Source: Heliocidaris erythrogramma
Taxonomy: Eukaryota > Echinodermata > Echinoidea > Camarodonta > Echinometridae
Length of the DNA: 64,000 bases
Reading direction: 5' to 3'
NCBI GenBank assembly: GCA_025617745.1
Contig: CM046856.1
Location: 44,011,049 to 44,075,048, forward strand
Shown here: in pieces, positions 40,067-54,200 of the stretch
How the letters are laid out: each line of letters starts with the position of its first letter
How positions within the stretch are numbered: position 1 is the stretch's first letter
Made by a program: the position numbers and the translations under genes
Notes under the pieces: model-generated
The model's database searches: none
Told to the model about the DNA's origin: nothing
The model's input: only the letters and a program-made list of their open reading frames with translations

Positions 40067-43000
40067 AAATAATAATTATAATAATGATTATAATAATGCT
40101 AATAATAATAATGATGATATTAGTAATAATAACTATAATAATAAGATAATAATAATAAAACTTATGATAAAAATAATTATGATAATAATGATAATCATTA
40201 TATGCTCTTATTTACCCAAGGTAGCCTCATCAGTATAATACTTGCCTTCCTGAGGACCTTGAAATCATTATTACCCCAGCATTAAAAGACAAGAAGAGAA
40301 AATACATTTTTAGAAAAGTCACCCAGTAATAATGATGATGACAATAATAATGATGAAAAAATACTAATACTACTAAAAATAATGATGATAATAATGATAG
40401 TAATAGTAATAATAATGATAATAATAATAATAATAATAAATTGGTCTTATCTACCCAGGGTAGCCCCATTAGTATAATACTTCTCTTTCTGAAAGCCTTG
40501 AAATTATTATTACCCCAGCATTGAAAGACCAATTAATTTATTTACTTTCTGTTCTTCCAAAACCGCCTGAATCCTATTTAAAAGACGTCGAATCTTTACT
40601 TTTCAAATTCATTTGGAACGGAAACCCAGACAAAATAAGCCGCAAAACTTTAATCGGGGATTATGTGGACGGAGTTCTAAAAATGTTACATTTACCCTCA
40701 ATTATTTCAGGCTTGAAAATCGCCTGGGTTAAACGTCTGCTTGATGAAAGTAATGTTGGGCAATGGAAATGTTTTTCCGAACATTGTTTGGCTCCATTTC
40801 GAGGATTTTTTTTTCTAGCATTGTAATATTAAGAACGATGATTCTAATATATTATCTATACAGAATATTTTTATTCGGGAAGTTGCCCAGTCATGGACCT
40901 CTTTAACGCTTGATACGGAAATCAATCGTTCTCACTGCAGACGACAAAGTATATGGAACAATCACTCTGATTCGTGTTAGCCACAAAGTGTTATTCATAC
41001 AATCATGGTTTGATAAGGGGATAGTTACATTATCGGATCTTCTTGACGAAAATGGCAAATTTTTTTACCTACTTTGAATTTCGAAAGAAATACAAGTTTG
41101 ACTGCAATTTCGTAAAATTTTATTCTGTGAAAACAGCTGTTCCCCATAACTGGAAGAAAATATTCCCAAATGTGAAGAGGTAAACCTTACATCTCAAGAG
41201 AACATTATTGAGATTTAAAATATATTGAAGGTAACGAGGGTCTGTCGGTACATTCATAAGTTTAGTGTTAAACAATTTTTTAACCCCCTAAACCAATCGA
41301 TAAATGGAATTCTCTGTTGAATACTCCAAACTTAGACTGGGCAAAAATCTGCTTATTTCCTATCAGGGCATGTTTATCTACACGTATCCGTTATTTCAAA
41401 TTGAAGTTGATTCATCGCATTCTTGGTGTAGACAAGTATCTTAAAACATTACATATCTGGAAATCATATTCATGTTCATTTTGTTAAAGACCCGTCACCC
41501 GAGGAAAGTACAGAACATTTATTTTGGGATTGTCCAATCATCGGGTTTATTGTGGACGTCCAACATTTCATTTTAGATGACAAAGTTACCCTGAATAAAA
41601 TCAACCTCTTATTTGGATTTTATGAAGGTGTTGGATTTCAATTTAATTTCATTATTTTATATGCCAAATACTATATATTTTCCAGCAAATGCAAAAATAG
41701 CATATTATCAATCAGCTCTTTTAAATGCATGTTAACATATTATCGTTCTCTTGAACATTACATGTATATTAAAAATAACAACTTTACATCATTTGATAAC
41801 AGCTGAAAAATATTGTTTTACTGTAAACCTGTTTTACCACTATGTCCTGTATAATCAGAATTACTTTTTGTTGATTCTATTGTTTGTATTATGTACATGT
41901 ATATGTTTTGTTATATATTTGTCATATATTGCAAAGTCAAGAGCAGTACCTAATAAAGAAGTTTCTGTAAAGAAAAAAAAAACGAAAACCGAAATAATTT
42001 AATAACAATTATATTTACATACAATAATAGTGATTATAATAACAATAATAATAATAATAATAACAATAATCGCAATAATAATAATGATAATGATAATACT
42101 ACTACTACTGCTACTAATAATAATAATCGTAATAATAATAATCATAAAAATAATGATAATAATATGGTATTATATACCAAGAGTAGCCTCATCAGTATTT
42201 ATACTGCTCGTGCTGAGGGCCCTGTAAACATTACCACCCAAGCATTACCAGTTATTACCACGTACTCATTTAATTTACCTGAGTCGAGAGGGACATACGT
42301 GTTTAACACCTTTTTCAAGAATATAAGCACAGAATGGGAACCTATGACCTGTCATGGCTCATGAGAGTCAAGATCCTACACCTATAAACAACAGTTCTTC
42401 CTAAATATACTTTCATCAATAATGAAAATCACCTCGTGCTGCGGGGCTAACGTTATAGAAGCGCCATTGAGTCGCATCTCCGTCCAGATTCCCGAAGTTG
42501 ATAAAACGCGGGGGTGGATCTACGACACCTTGTATCTGTGACCCAATCAAATACAAACAGTCCATTCCATGATTCAATTCAATTAAATTATTAAAAGTAG
42601 CGCTAAGTTTATCCTTTTCCATGAAAATATTTAAATATTAAAGATAACATAGAGTAATGTAGACACAATTCAAGAGCATGGTAATATAGGGAAGAACCTG
42701 TAAATCCCTTTAAAGCAAGAGCTTGTGCCGGGTACGCCTGCATGGGTATATGCTAAATATCAAAAGTTTAAAAAGAACTCAATATCAAACCATACAGTAT
42801 TAACACAGCTGTGCATATTATATCACAATGAGACAGGCGGTCTCATAAATCTTCAGATAACTTCTCAGGAGAACTGCGAGACCAATCTCGTGGGTTGTAC
42901 GTCTCTTGGGCTGTAGACCACAGTACCTCCTGGTTCTAAATACAATGTTCAGACCAACTGAGCCCTTGAGTTTCATTTATCTATCCCAATAAATCAACAA

Positions 43001-46000
43001 AGTTCCAATACTTGCTTCCATCATTTTGTGAAAGGGGAGGGAACATAATGCCGAAAATTTTTTGTTGTACACTTAAAGGGGGAATTAACCCTTTAATTAA
43101 AAAAAACTTGGATGAAAGCAGAGAAATCAGAGAATTATCTGTGAATTCTTTAGATAAATAGGTCAAAGAATAAGGAAGTTACTAATTTTTGAAAGTTGAG
43201 ATCACTACTGATATATAGATCCTTATATTGGCAATGCGGTCATTCATGGAGAACTTTCCCACTTGTTTGAACACAAATCCCTTTTCTCAACTCTTATGGT
43301 GAAAAAGACGTTTTTTCCATGGTAGAAATGTATTATGGAGAAAAAGTTTATTTCTATCATTAAAATAGACAGAGGGAGTATTTTGGATATTTTTTTACAC
43401 ACCAAAATGGGAGCGTTCTTCATTATGACCGCATTTCCAACAGGAAATTCCCCATATCATTGGTGATTTCATCTATCAAACATCCATAACTTTCTTATTC
43501 TTTGCAAGACTTTTGTCAAATTTTCATTATTCCCCTTCGCTGAGTTTTCTATTTCTACTCAACACAAATTTCCATGAAGGGCTAATTCCCTGTTAATGTA
43601 TGTCAGTTGGGTATATCAACAGTCCCGTCCACCCCTACCCCATTTGACTATTCTTACCTCCAAAATAGGATCTTCTCCTACTCTTCCCGCCACAATAACC
43701 GAATCTTGTCGTCTGATGTAGATCTTCGTGAAGGCATTGTTTGAAAGGAGACTATCTTCGTCTTTGTCAACGATTTTATCATCGTATTGTACAAGAGAAT
43801 ATATATGTCCGTTGATACGCTGACCAAACACTGTCAATGCAGAAACACAATGGTAAATAATGCAGTATCAAAGTGTTACAAAATAATGAAACCACGAATA
43901 AGATTTCATATTTTATTATTTGTTTGTTTTACAGGATATCTGGTATACCAGCTAAGAGTAAATCTCCTATGAGTTTCAGCAGCGAACAGTGTACTTCTTA
44001 TACAAATGGATAAATGTCATTATATTGTACGAATTAAATTTGCTACATGGTACGCCATTGCAATTCCTCCCACTGCACTTTTGTTTAAAAAAAATTATTT
44101 CAATCTTTGATAATAATAATAATCATAATAATAATATGTCATTTCTGACACATTTTACAAAAAGCAGTATAAAATGGATTAAACTAAAGACCCATTACAT
44201 GTACAGCCATTGTGACGACATACAGGTGTTCCAGTAGTCCATTATGTTTCTTCATACAGGCAGTCTCATAATTATGTCCAATAATAATTGAGGGAGAAAT
44301 GTAAAGAATAACCAGAGTCTCACCGAACGTGTAACTTTTCTGATCTATCGGTAGGGGTGAAAGCGAAACGAACGCATTTTCCTCTGCCTGGACGTCGAAT
44401 GTAAATTCAAACTTTTCGCGTGATAACGGAGCAAATGGATAAATGGGTTGAGGCGGGCCGGATGTGTGATAGGAGTAGATATGGGTGTCCTGTGGTACGG
44501 GTTGCAGGCCAACTGAAAAATCAAGTTTTAATATTCAAGTTTTATTGTCCATATATAAGACAGAAGTTTTACTTCCATTCATGTGCGGTGATTTCTTGTC
44601 ACGACCCCGGGATCGAAGCCCATGCTTCCATTGGCATTACATGCCATGTAGACGTAAAGGATCGTGCGCTTAGAGCAAGAAAGGTATTAACACTGTTAAG
44701 ATGTAAGTAAACCCGCTTTCAGCAAACTAGCCAATGTGAATAGTATTATGAATCACATCGTTATTCAGAAATTGATATAACACCAACGGGAATATTATAA
44801 ATGGTAAATCAATTAATCCATTAGTAATGGGTAGAACCACTTCAGATAAAATATGAAAATGCAAAACATAAATTACCATCTTTTGGTTAAAAACTATTCT
44901 ATTAACCATGGGATAAATTTGTCTTTTGTAGATTTCTCACTTCAATATCATGTTTTTTATAAAGAGTTCAGTAATGCCTTTGTAATGAGAATAGGGGGCA
45001 TTAGGTAAAAATTACCCCCTCCTCTATGCTCTATATTCCGATAGTGGACCGGTACCAATGAATTTAATCATGTCCAGGCAACTATTTCCGACAACTACCC
45101 AGAGAATGATTACCCTTGTTAACTTACCCCCTATGGAGACTGTAGTTGTCTAGGTATTAACTACATCTGTCCAAGAGGTACATCCGGGTACATGTAAGCG
45201 TTCTAGGGGTAGTTTTCCTCGGCCCCGTCTTATCAAGAGTTGCGACTGATTCGAATCGATCGCAACTTGAAATCAATCGCACCTCCTATCTCTTAAGTAC
45301 ACAGTTGCGATTAATTTTAAGTTGCGATCGATTCGAATCAATCGCAACTCTTTATAAGACGGGGCCCAGATTAATGTAATTGTCCATGTACATGTTACTG
45401 TTCTAGGAGGTACTTATCCGGGTGAGAGTCCAAGAGGCAGTTGTCCTGTTATTATTTCTATTTTTTATTTAAATAGATCAAAGAAAGGTTACTTACCAGT
45501 GCTTTTAACTTTGACGTCATAGAATGTCCATCTTCCTTTCTCCCCATGCTCAGTTTGAAAGCGGACATACTGTACAGTATCATAGGGGACATCACTAACG
45601 GTAAGCAGAGGAGTGCGACCTTCAGGGCCAACGGATAGTTTCTCCTGAGAATACCTTGAACACAAGGAGAGATAAAATACCTCCTTACAGCTAACTGACC
45701 TATAACTTCAAATACACAGATTGACACTCTTTATATATAGTAAAACATAACTTTGTTGATTGATTTGATTTCGAATGCAATGATGCACCTCAAATTCATG
45801 CAATTTTGATTATTCTTAATATCTCCTATCCTGATATTTGATAATACTTTCGACGGATTAAGTTACATCAAATCTATAAAGCTTACGCCCAGTTTGTTGG
45901 CCCACACTCCATAGAGTCTTCTTCAATTCTTAATTATTCACATTAAAACGACCCCATTGTGGTGTAAAATAGAGTATATTCTTGTTCTGAATTACATTTT

Positions 46001-48242
46001 GATATGACCCCTTTCCACACTAACACCTATTAAGTGGCACTTTAATCCGCATTCCATCCCTTGTAAGATCCCCCACGATGCCGATGCCCCTAACGCTATC
46101 CTACACTACGCCACTTATAGCTCCGGTATCGGTATATATGCAAGGCGCTCACGATCCATAAGCAGTTCTTTAACCAAGAAGGTTTTTTTCATTTCATTTA
46201 TTTCATTTCCAAACAATAATATAGATACAACATAATTCAAATAATATTTACAATTAATACAAACAGTTAATACAAACGATTCGAACTAATTATCGTATGG
46301 GTAACTGCAAATGACAAACATATAAAACCTTGAACAGAATTAAGTTACTTTTGGAAACTGAGTGGACTGCTAAAAAGCAAGCTTGTGGATTGCAGTCCAC
46401 TCGCGTACAAAATCAACAACAACAAAGAACAATTCACCGATTTTGCAAAAGATGCAATATAATAGTTTTTTTATTTTAAAGTGTATTTACTTATATAGCC
46501 TAAAGGTTTGTAGCAAAACGAATAAAACAAGAGGCAAAGAACAAAGAACGTGGAAAAAAACAAAACAGACAATACATAAAAAAAAAGAAACAATTGCAGG
46601 GACTATACCTGCGCACTGAGGGCAAAGGCCTGGGTCCTGAACCCGAACACAATGAACAGTGTATGATTATGGCGAGGGGCAGTTGGGTGAATTTGCCAGA
46701 ATTATAAGTTTAGAAGACTATTACTAAAAATAAAGGCAGAAGATTAAGGCCGAAGGTGATGAGTTTCAGAAGACATTGGATATTTATTTATAAGAGACTT
46801 TTAAAGTTTTACTTTGAAAGAAGTAAGACTAGGAGCTGTTTTTATGGTGTTATCAAGGTCATTCCAACATTTTGGACCGGTAAAAGTAAGAGTACATTTA
46901 GTAAATATAGTCCTAGTGAATGGTAGATGAAATTCGTCTGATTGGCGGGTAGGATATTTATGAACTGTCTTATTTTTGTGGAACATGATATCAAAGACTA
47001 AGGGTAAAGCGTTATTATTTAATTGATACATAAACTGTCCTAAGTTATAGTGATACAAATCATTGACCTTCAAAATTTTATTTTGATGAAACAAAGCATC
47101 GGTATGTGATCTCCAAGAAACATTACAAATGGTGCTCAGTGCTTTTTTCTGTAATAGTAATATTCTTTCCAAGTACACACTATGGGTATTCCCCCAAGCG
47201 AGTATTTCTCCTTTGCGATTTTTTTCTATCACAATTTTGATGGTGTCAGAGATTAGGATATGTTACCTGATATAGAAAGGTCTGTCGGTAGAGCCACTCA
47301 GTATATCTCTGCGAATGCTTTTTAGGACCTCGTCGTTCAGTGAGATGTAGGAGGTCGGAAAGTTATCCGTTGCATGACCATCGTCGAATACTAAACAAGA
47401 GAAATATATCATGCTTCGAAGAAGGAAATATTCATCTTGGGTGCTGAACGACAAATCATCTCTCCGGCGACAACTGCCCAGCAGAAATCCCTAACTTCAA
47501 GATTGGACCAAACACTATACCTTGAGCTAATCTTAACCATAACCATAACCCTACATCTTTTACCATGCTGATGAAATAAAGCCCACAGCAAATATCGGAC
47601 CACCATTCTTACCCCTAAAAGAGTTTTATTGAACTTTAAAAGTGCGCTATCTAACCATCCAATCATCTATACGTTCAATGGATTTTGAATAAAAAGGAGA
47701 AAAGTCGGTAGCGCAAAGCGTTATAATAAGTATATATAATAAGTATTACGTGTCCAAAAGCTCATAAAAAATAATGAGGTCATATTGTACGCCATACGGA
47801 GTACCTTCAACCAAACTTACATCAATTAATATGTTTTATAGTCTTTAAAACATCTTTTAACAACAGACCACCACGTAGTTTCTATTACTTGTTCCATCAA
47901 ATTCATATTATGAACAGGGGAAAACTCATATTTACATTATATTTTATTAGAATCGTGGTATAATCATTGGTAGCGTCCCATATAATTATTTTGCAAACAC
48001 CAATAAAATTATTTAGCCAGGCAATTCTGTACAGATTAATTAATATTCTCACCCTTGTGGTTTAGCTAATATGTAAGATCTGTTAAAAACACTATTTTGT
48101 CTAAAATTCTGTAAGAGAGACCCGCTCCCGCCCCTAACTACTACAAAAAATCTACCATAGACCTGACTGCTCAATGGTGTGAACACACACACACATTATT
48201 TTCATACTGGGTCTGGGTATGATGAATAAATCACCCCTCACC

Positions 48243-48289
<47 letters not shown>

Positions 48290-51200
48290 ACACACGTACA
48301 CACAGTCTTGTATGGCTTTATTTCCGAGGACAAGTATTGTTCCTCTATTGTTCCTCCGTCCTCGGACAGTCGACGGAATAAAGCACAAATTCATTGTTCG
48401 ACGTTCGAGGACTATTGTCCGGCTTCCGAGGACCATTGTTGTCATGATTTTTTTTTTGTTCTCTGTCCGAAAATGTCCTCGGACATACGGCTAAACACGC
48501 CCACAATTACAACATATACTCATGCATCGTTATTGGTCAAACATTTTAAAACCCCTATTCTTACCGATATTATAGCCATTAGAAAGACCTCTCGGTGAGT
48601 CTGTGAGTATGATTCTGGCCCGCCCTTCCGCCTTCAATTTGAACTGAAGCTCGTACTCTCCTACGGTGTACCCGTAAATTGCGAACAAAGATGGGTTCAC
48701 CCCATCTGTGTAAAACACCTGTACGTCTGAAATGAGGTTAGTAATCGAGAGGAAAAAAACACTGGAAACTTAATACTGAAGAAAATCTTGGGGGAAATAG
48801 CCCAATATACGGATAATTATGTGTCCAACAAATTTCATCGATTCAAATTTTAACAAACTATGACGCGTTTTAAATGTTATTTATTGTTGGACGCCGTTAA
48901 TGCTGTTTCTTGACAATCTTATTTCAAATGAAAATTCAACGTAATGTCCAGCATGTCTGTTAATAAGTAATATCGTTGGGCATTGCGGATCCAGGGGGGC
49001 ATTTCCGGCCCGTACCCCCCCCCCCCTTTTGGAAGAAAAGTATACATTTTGACCATAAAGGATCCGTCGAATGTCGAATGTGCCACCCCCCCCCCCCCAC
49101 TTTTAGAATGAAAACCTTTTTGCTTGTCAGAGAATTATGGAGGGGAATTGGACCCCCATAACCCCCCCCCCCCCCCCCCCCCCCACTGAGCGAATTTTCG
49201 AGAAGCTGGCAAGACCAAAATAATACGGGTGTACCTTTTCCAAAAGTTGACAAACCTGCATTTGTGTCCCCCCCCCCCCCCCCCCCACCTCATACTAAAT
49301 CCTGTCGTTGGGGGAGATGTGCGCTATTCCTTTTAGTTCAATAACATAATTCTTATTCTTATTGATCTCCTTACCTCGATAGCGAATGCAGTCTTCTGTT
49401 TCATCCAGGACATCTGTGTAACCTGCACAAATTAATACAGAAACAGAGCTGGCAATTACAGAGCTGGCATGCCTGGGGAGACGGATAAATACCAACATCA
49501 ATAATTTATAATTAGCAAATTTCTAATATGGCACAGGTAAAGTATTACTGATAAGTGATTTAGTATCGGAAAAGGGTCTAGGATATTAGGAGGAGCACAA
49601 TTCCGAAAAATATCTGAAAAGAAATAGAGAGTGTGATGAAAAGAGGGAGAGAGAAAGGGGTGGTGGGAGGAGGGAGAGAGAGAGGGGGTGGCAAGAGGAG
49701 AAAAAGGGAGGGATGGCGAGATGGGGAAAAAGAGGGGTGACGAAAGGAGGAAAAGAGAGTGTTGACGAGAGGAGGGAGAAAAGAAAAAAGCGAGAGCGAA
49801 AAAGGGGAAGTTAGAGAAAAAAGTGAGAAAAAGAACAGACAAGGAATGATGAAGCGAAAGCAATATAAGGAGAGAGAGAATTGAGAGGCGTGATAGACAT
49901 TTTTTTTTTTCAATAGTAAGAAATCAAGTTACAAACTCACGAGTTCATTCATGAACTTGTTGCTCGTCCACGTACATGCGTATACATTCAAGTGTTGATC
50001 TCTGAACCCACCCGCTAGCGCTTTATAGATGTGCATCTATTGTTGTTACATGTACAGTGCAGTATTGGGTCCAAATAATTGAAAAGCAGTCGGGGCGTGA
50101 AACTAACTTTCCGCCTGAAAAGGTGCTACGAGCCGTTATTTTTCTCTCAGAATTTGCTAAAGCGTCAAAGCTTTCGCGCTTCGTGCCGGAGTGAACCCCC
50201 CCCCCCCCGAGTACGCTTCGCGTGCATATTAGCAATTTTTTTGCTCATAACCGCTCCCCTGAAATTAAAGGGAAATCCAACATTATTGTTGTTGTTGATA
50301 TTATATGAAGCGTAACTTGCTGATTAATTTGATACCAAATTTACCAGAATTGAAGAGCTATGAAAAAAAAGTTATAGAATGTTTTAGACCCCCCCCCCCC
50401 CTACGTCTTTCGCCCGTCGTCTACTGCGCATGGGGCCGCCATTTGCAGTGGACCCCCCGCAACGAATGACGTAGTTCAAATTGGACAACTGGCCTGAAAA
50501 CGAAATCTATCGCATGCGCTATGCGCAGCAGACGACAGTTGTCAGGTGGTTTACTGTGCAGAAATGGACTGCAGCGGTAAAGGTGGAAAAGTTTCTGCAT
50601 AAATCGTATATTTGGTCGAGATATGACGTCCACTTTTACCGCTGCAGTCCATTTCTGAAAATGTTCCGGTCTCTCTTTCGGATTTGGAAACTTGTGAAAA
50701 GACTTTCCACTGCTGAATTTTCAACTTCTATTCCGGCATCCAAACGCTTGTCATTACACATGATTGCTGCTTGCAATGCACAGAAGGCCACCTGACCACT
50801 GTCGTCTAATGCGCATGCGCATGATTTCGTTTTCCGGCCAGTTGTCCGAACCAACGTCATTCGTTACGGGATGTCCTCTGCAAATGGCGACCCCCATGTG
50901 CAGCAGACGAGAGACGAAAGACGTGTTTGGGGATCTAAAACATTCAATAACTTTCTTCATAGCTGTCCAAATATGGTAAATTTGAAAAAGAGAGGGGTGG
51001 CGAGAGGAGGAAGAGAGAGGGATGACGAGAGGAGGAAAAGAAAGGGATTACGAGAGGAGGAAATAAGGGGGTGACAAGAGGAGGGAGGTAGGGTGGTTGC
51101 GAGAGGAGGAAAAAAAGAGGAAAGATGTGGGGGAGGTAGAGAGAGGAGAGGGGGAGGGGGATGACGAGAGGAGGGAAAGAGAGGGGTGGCGAAAGGAGGA

Positions 51201-54200
51201 AAAGAGAGGGACGACGAGAGGAGGGAGGTAGAGAGAGGAGAGAGGGAGGGGGATGACGAGAGGAGGGAAAGAGAGGGATGACGAGAGGAAGAAAAGAGGG
51301 GGGTGACGAGAGGAGGAAAAGAGAAGGGTGACGAGAGGAGGGAGTGAGAGGGGTGACGAGAGGAGGAAAAGAGAAGGGTGATGAGAGGAGAAATAGAGAG
51401 AGGGGTGGCGAGAGCGGGTGGGGAAGAAAGGGGTTGGGAGAGGAGGGAGAGCGGTGACCAGAGGAGGAATAGAGAGGGGTGCCGAGAGGAGGAAAAGAGG
51501 GGAAAGATAGAGAGAAGGCGTAGGGAATGAGAGAGTGAACGGGGTGGCGAGAGGAGGGAGTGAAAGGAGGTGCGAGGGGAGGAGAGAGAGAGAGAGAGGG
51601 GACGAGAGGAGGGAGTGAAAGGAGGTGCGAGAGGAGGAAAAGAGAGGGGTGATGAGAGAGAGAGAGAGAGAGAGAGGGGACGAGAGGAGGGAAAGAGAGT
51701 GGTGGCGAAAGGAGGAAAAGAGAAGGGTGATGAGAGGAGGGAGGTAGAGGGGTGACGAGAGGAGGAAAAGAGAGGGAAGACGTGGGGAGGGAGGTAGGTA
51801 GAGGGGTGACCAGAGGAGGAATAGAGAGGGGTGCCGAGAGGAGGAAAAGAGAGGGGTGATGAGAGGAGAGAGGAGAGAGAGAGAGGGGGGACGAGAGGAG
51901 GGAAAGAGAGTGGTGGCGAAAGGAGGAAAAGAGAAGGGTGATGAGAGGAGGGAGGTAGAGGGGTGACCAGAGGAGGATAAGAGAGGGATGACGAGAGTGA
52001 GGGGGAAATAGTGGGGGGGGGGGGGCGAGACAATAAGCATGACAATGTTTGACTTACCGATCACATCGGGAATCATATCTGGGAAATACCAGTCCGCGGT
52101 ATCGGAGATGAACGAAGAGTAACCGAGATGCTGGAGAAATGTCGCATTCACTCCAGGCAACTCCAAGAAAGGTTCCATGTACTTCTCACCAATCTGAAGA
52201 TTTGAATTCTCCACGTTGATGTAGAAGTCTGCAGGGTCGCCGCTTTCCATCGATTGCCTCGGCGAGTACGTGGTCGAGACCGCGGTTTGGTCGTTGATAC
52301 GGATCTCGGCAGAGATGTCATATTTGTTATCCATGTGAGTGAGGACTGTTCATTATAATAATCGAGGAAAGATAGATGTATATTATCTGAAGGAAATTGA
52401 GCGTGGGACCAGCCTCTGATGGGCACTGGTGTCATGGGGGAGGGCCGTCGGTGAATGAAATCGAGTGGGATGATATTGCGGAAGTGTTACAATCATCTTC
52501 TTTTGACTTTGCCTTAAAATCACTCAGGAGTTAAGGTAAGGAATGTGTAGTTGACTTAGTGTAAAAGGTTAGCCAACATGAGTCAATAATGACAATTAAA
52601 GATGATATATAAAATGGTAAACTTTTAATAACTCATTCAGCTTTTCATAATCATTTGTTAAAATGGCTGTAGAAAGTTTCTCAGCGTGCACTTTACAATT
52701 TGCACTAGTTCTACCAAGTTACATACTTACCAATGTAATAGCAATTCTGAGACTTTTCTTCTTCTGCTAATTCGAGTGCAGTTGTACCCGTCCATTTAAC
52801 AGAGAAGTTGATCTCAAAGTTTCCCTGTGGAAGCTTCAGAAATGGATACAGAATACAAGCATCTCCTGTTGTTGTAGACGTAAATGTACCTGGAAGAACC
52901 AAAATGGTATTGTTGCATGAAATTAATTTCTTTCGAAATTTCCCCATGTCGTCTTCAAGTCTTTCAGGAACAAGGGAGATCAGCTTGTTTGGAATTATTT
53001 AATAAATTCGGATTCAAGTGAATTTACATGTAAGTGTGTTCCTTCTCATAACAACATGTGGTATTGAAACAATTGGTGTGAGATTGTCAGTTTAATTTTT
53101 AAATTTGATATGTTGGCCCAAGTTCTAAAAATCATCATGTTGACAATTATTCTACTCACCCAAGCTTACAAATGTAAGTTTAAAGTGATACTAAGTTTAC
53201 TGGGTTAGAAACAATGAAGTGTTCACGAAAAACAACAATGGAAAGGATATTGCCAAACATAATATATAGTGTAATGATGAGATAGTAAATTATATCACCT
53301 GGAAACTTGGAAAACTTCCACCAGCCCCCGACGCCGGCTGTAGTGAAACCGACATGGTTGACTTCAAGTGGGTTTCGGTCCATCCAAACTAAGAAGGGAT
53401 CCAAAGAGTTGTCCGAACCGACTGCCACGATTCTCTGGTAGAAGAGTATCCAAAACACACGTGGCTCGGTTCCACTTAATCTACCCGGTTTGTTTTCACT
53501 TGCAATCGTATTGCACTGGTGGCAGCGGCGAATAACTGTCCTTGAATTGAAGTCGGCTCCGATTTCTGAAATATTTATAGAAAGTGGGTATAACCGGCAT
53601 CCATTTTGATTTGTGAATGTTATAAACATCAGCTAAATGCAAAGTATATATACATGTACTTATAAATTGATTCATGAAAGAAACATACAGTAAGCCGATT
53701 GAACAGTGATGACATAATTCAGCTATGTGATAGGGCAAATCTTTTACTCATTTAATTCAAAGGATTATGACATTTTGTTTAGCAGCTGCTATCAAGTTTG
53801 TGCAAAACTGTAAACGTTGTCTGTGATGAGCAATGTTATTATTTCAACTGCATTTAGCCTATATCAGGGTCCATGAAATATGATATCCAAAAACAGAATT
53901 ATAGTCTACAAACACAAGATCAGACCCGTAAAATATATCTGGTAAATAATGATCAAAGGGAATTTACTCTATTTTAAATCTAAAATTTTCATGTACTAGT
54001 ATCTATTGTTGTTTTTGTTGTCATAATTATTTTCAGCCATTATCAATCTCATAATCATCCTCTCTTCAATCTTTGGACACTAATTTATTCTCACCGATTT
54101 CATACATAGAATCCAGAACCATGTTCTGCCTGGAGAGGCCGATCAGAGCTCCATGCTCCGCCATTACTTCAAACTTGATAAACTTGACGTCATTGTTCAG

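Noticed and set aside
49498-49913. Ser/Phe/Leu-rich minus-strand frames
   Set aside because: Purine-rich low-complexity tract related to the neighbouring minisatellite.
50957-52334. Long Ser/Pro/Leu-rich open frames of 362 and 428 residues on the minus strand
   Set aside because: They are translations of the purine-rich minisatellite. Only the part 52345-52058 is exon; it ends at a good donor (CG|GTAAGT) that keeps the domain frame.
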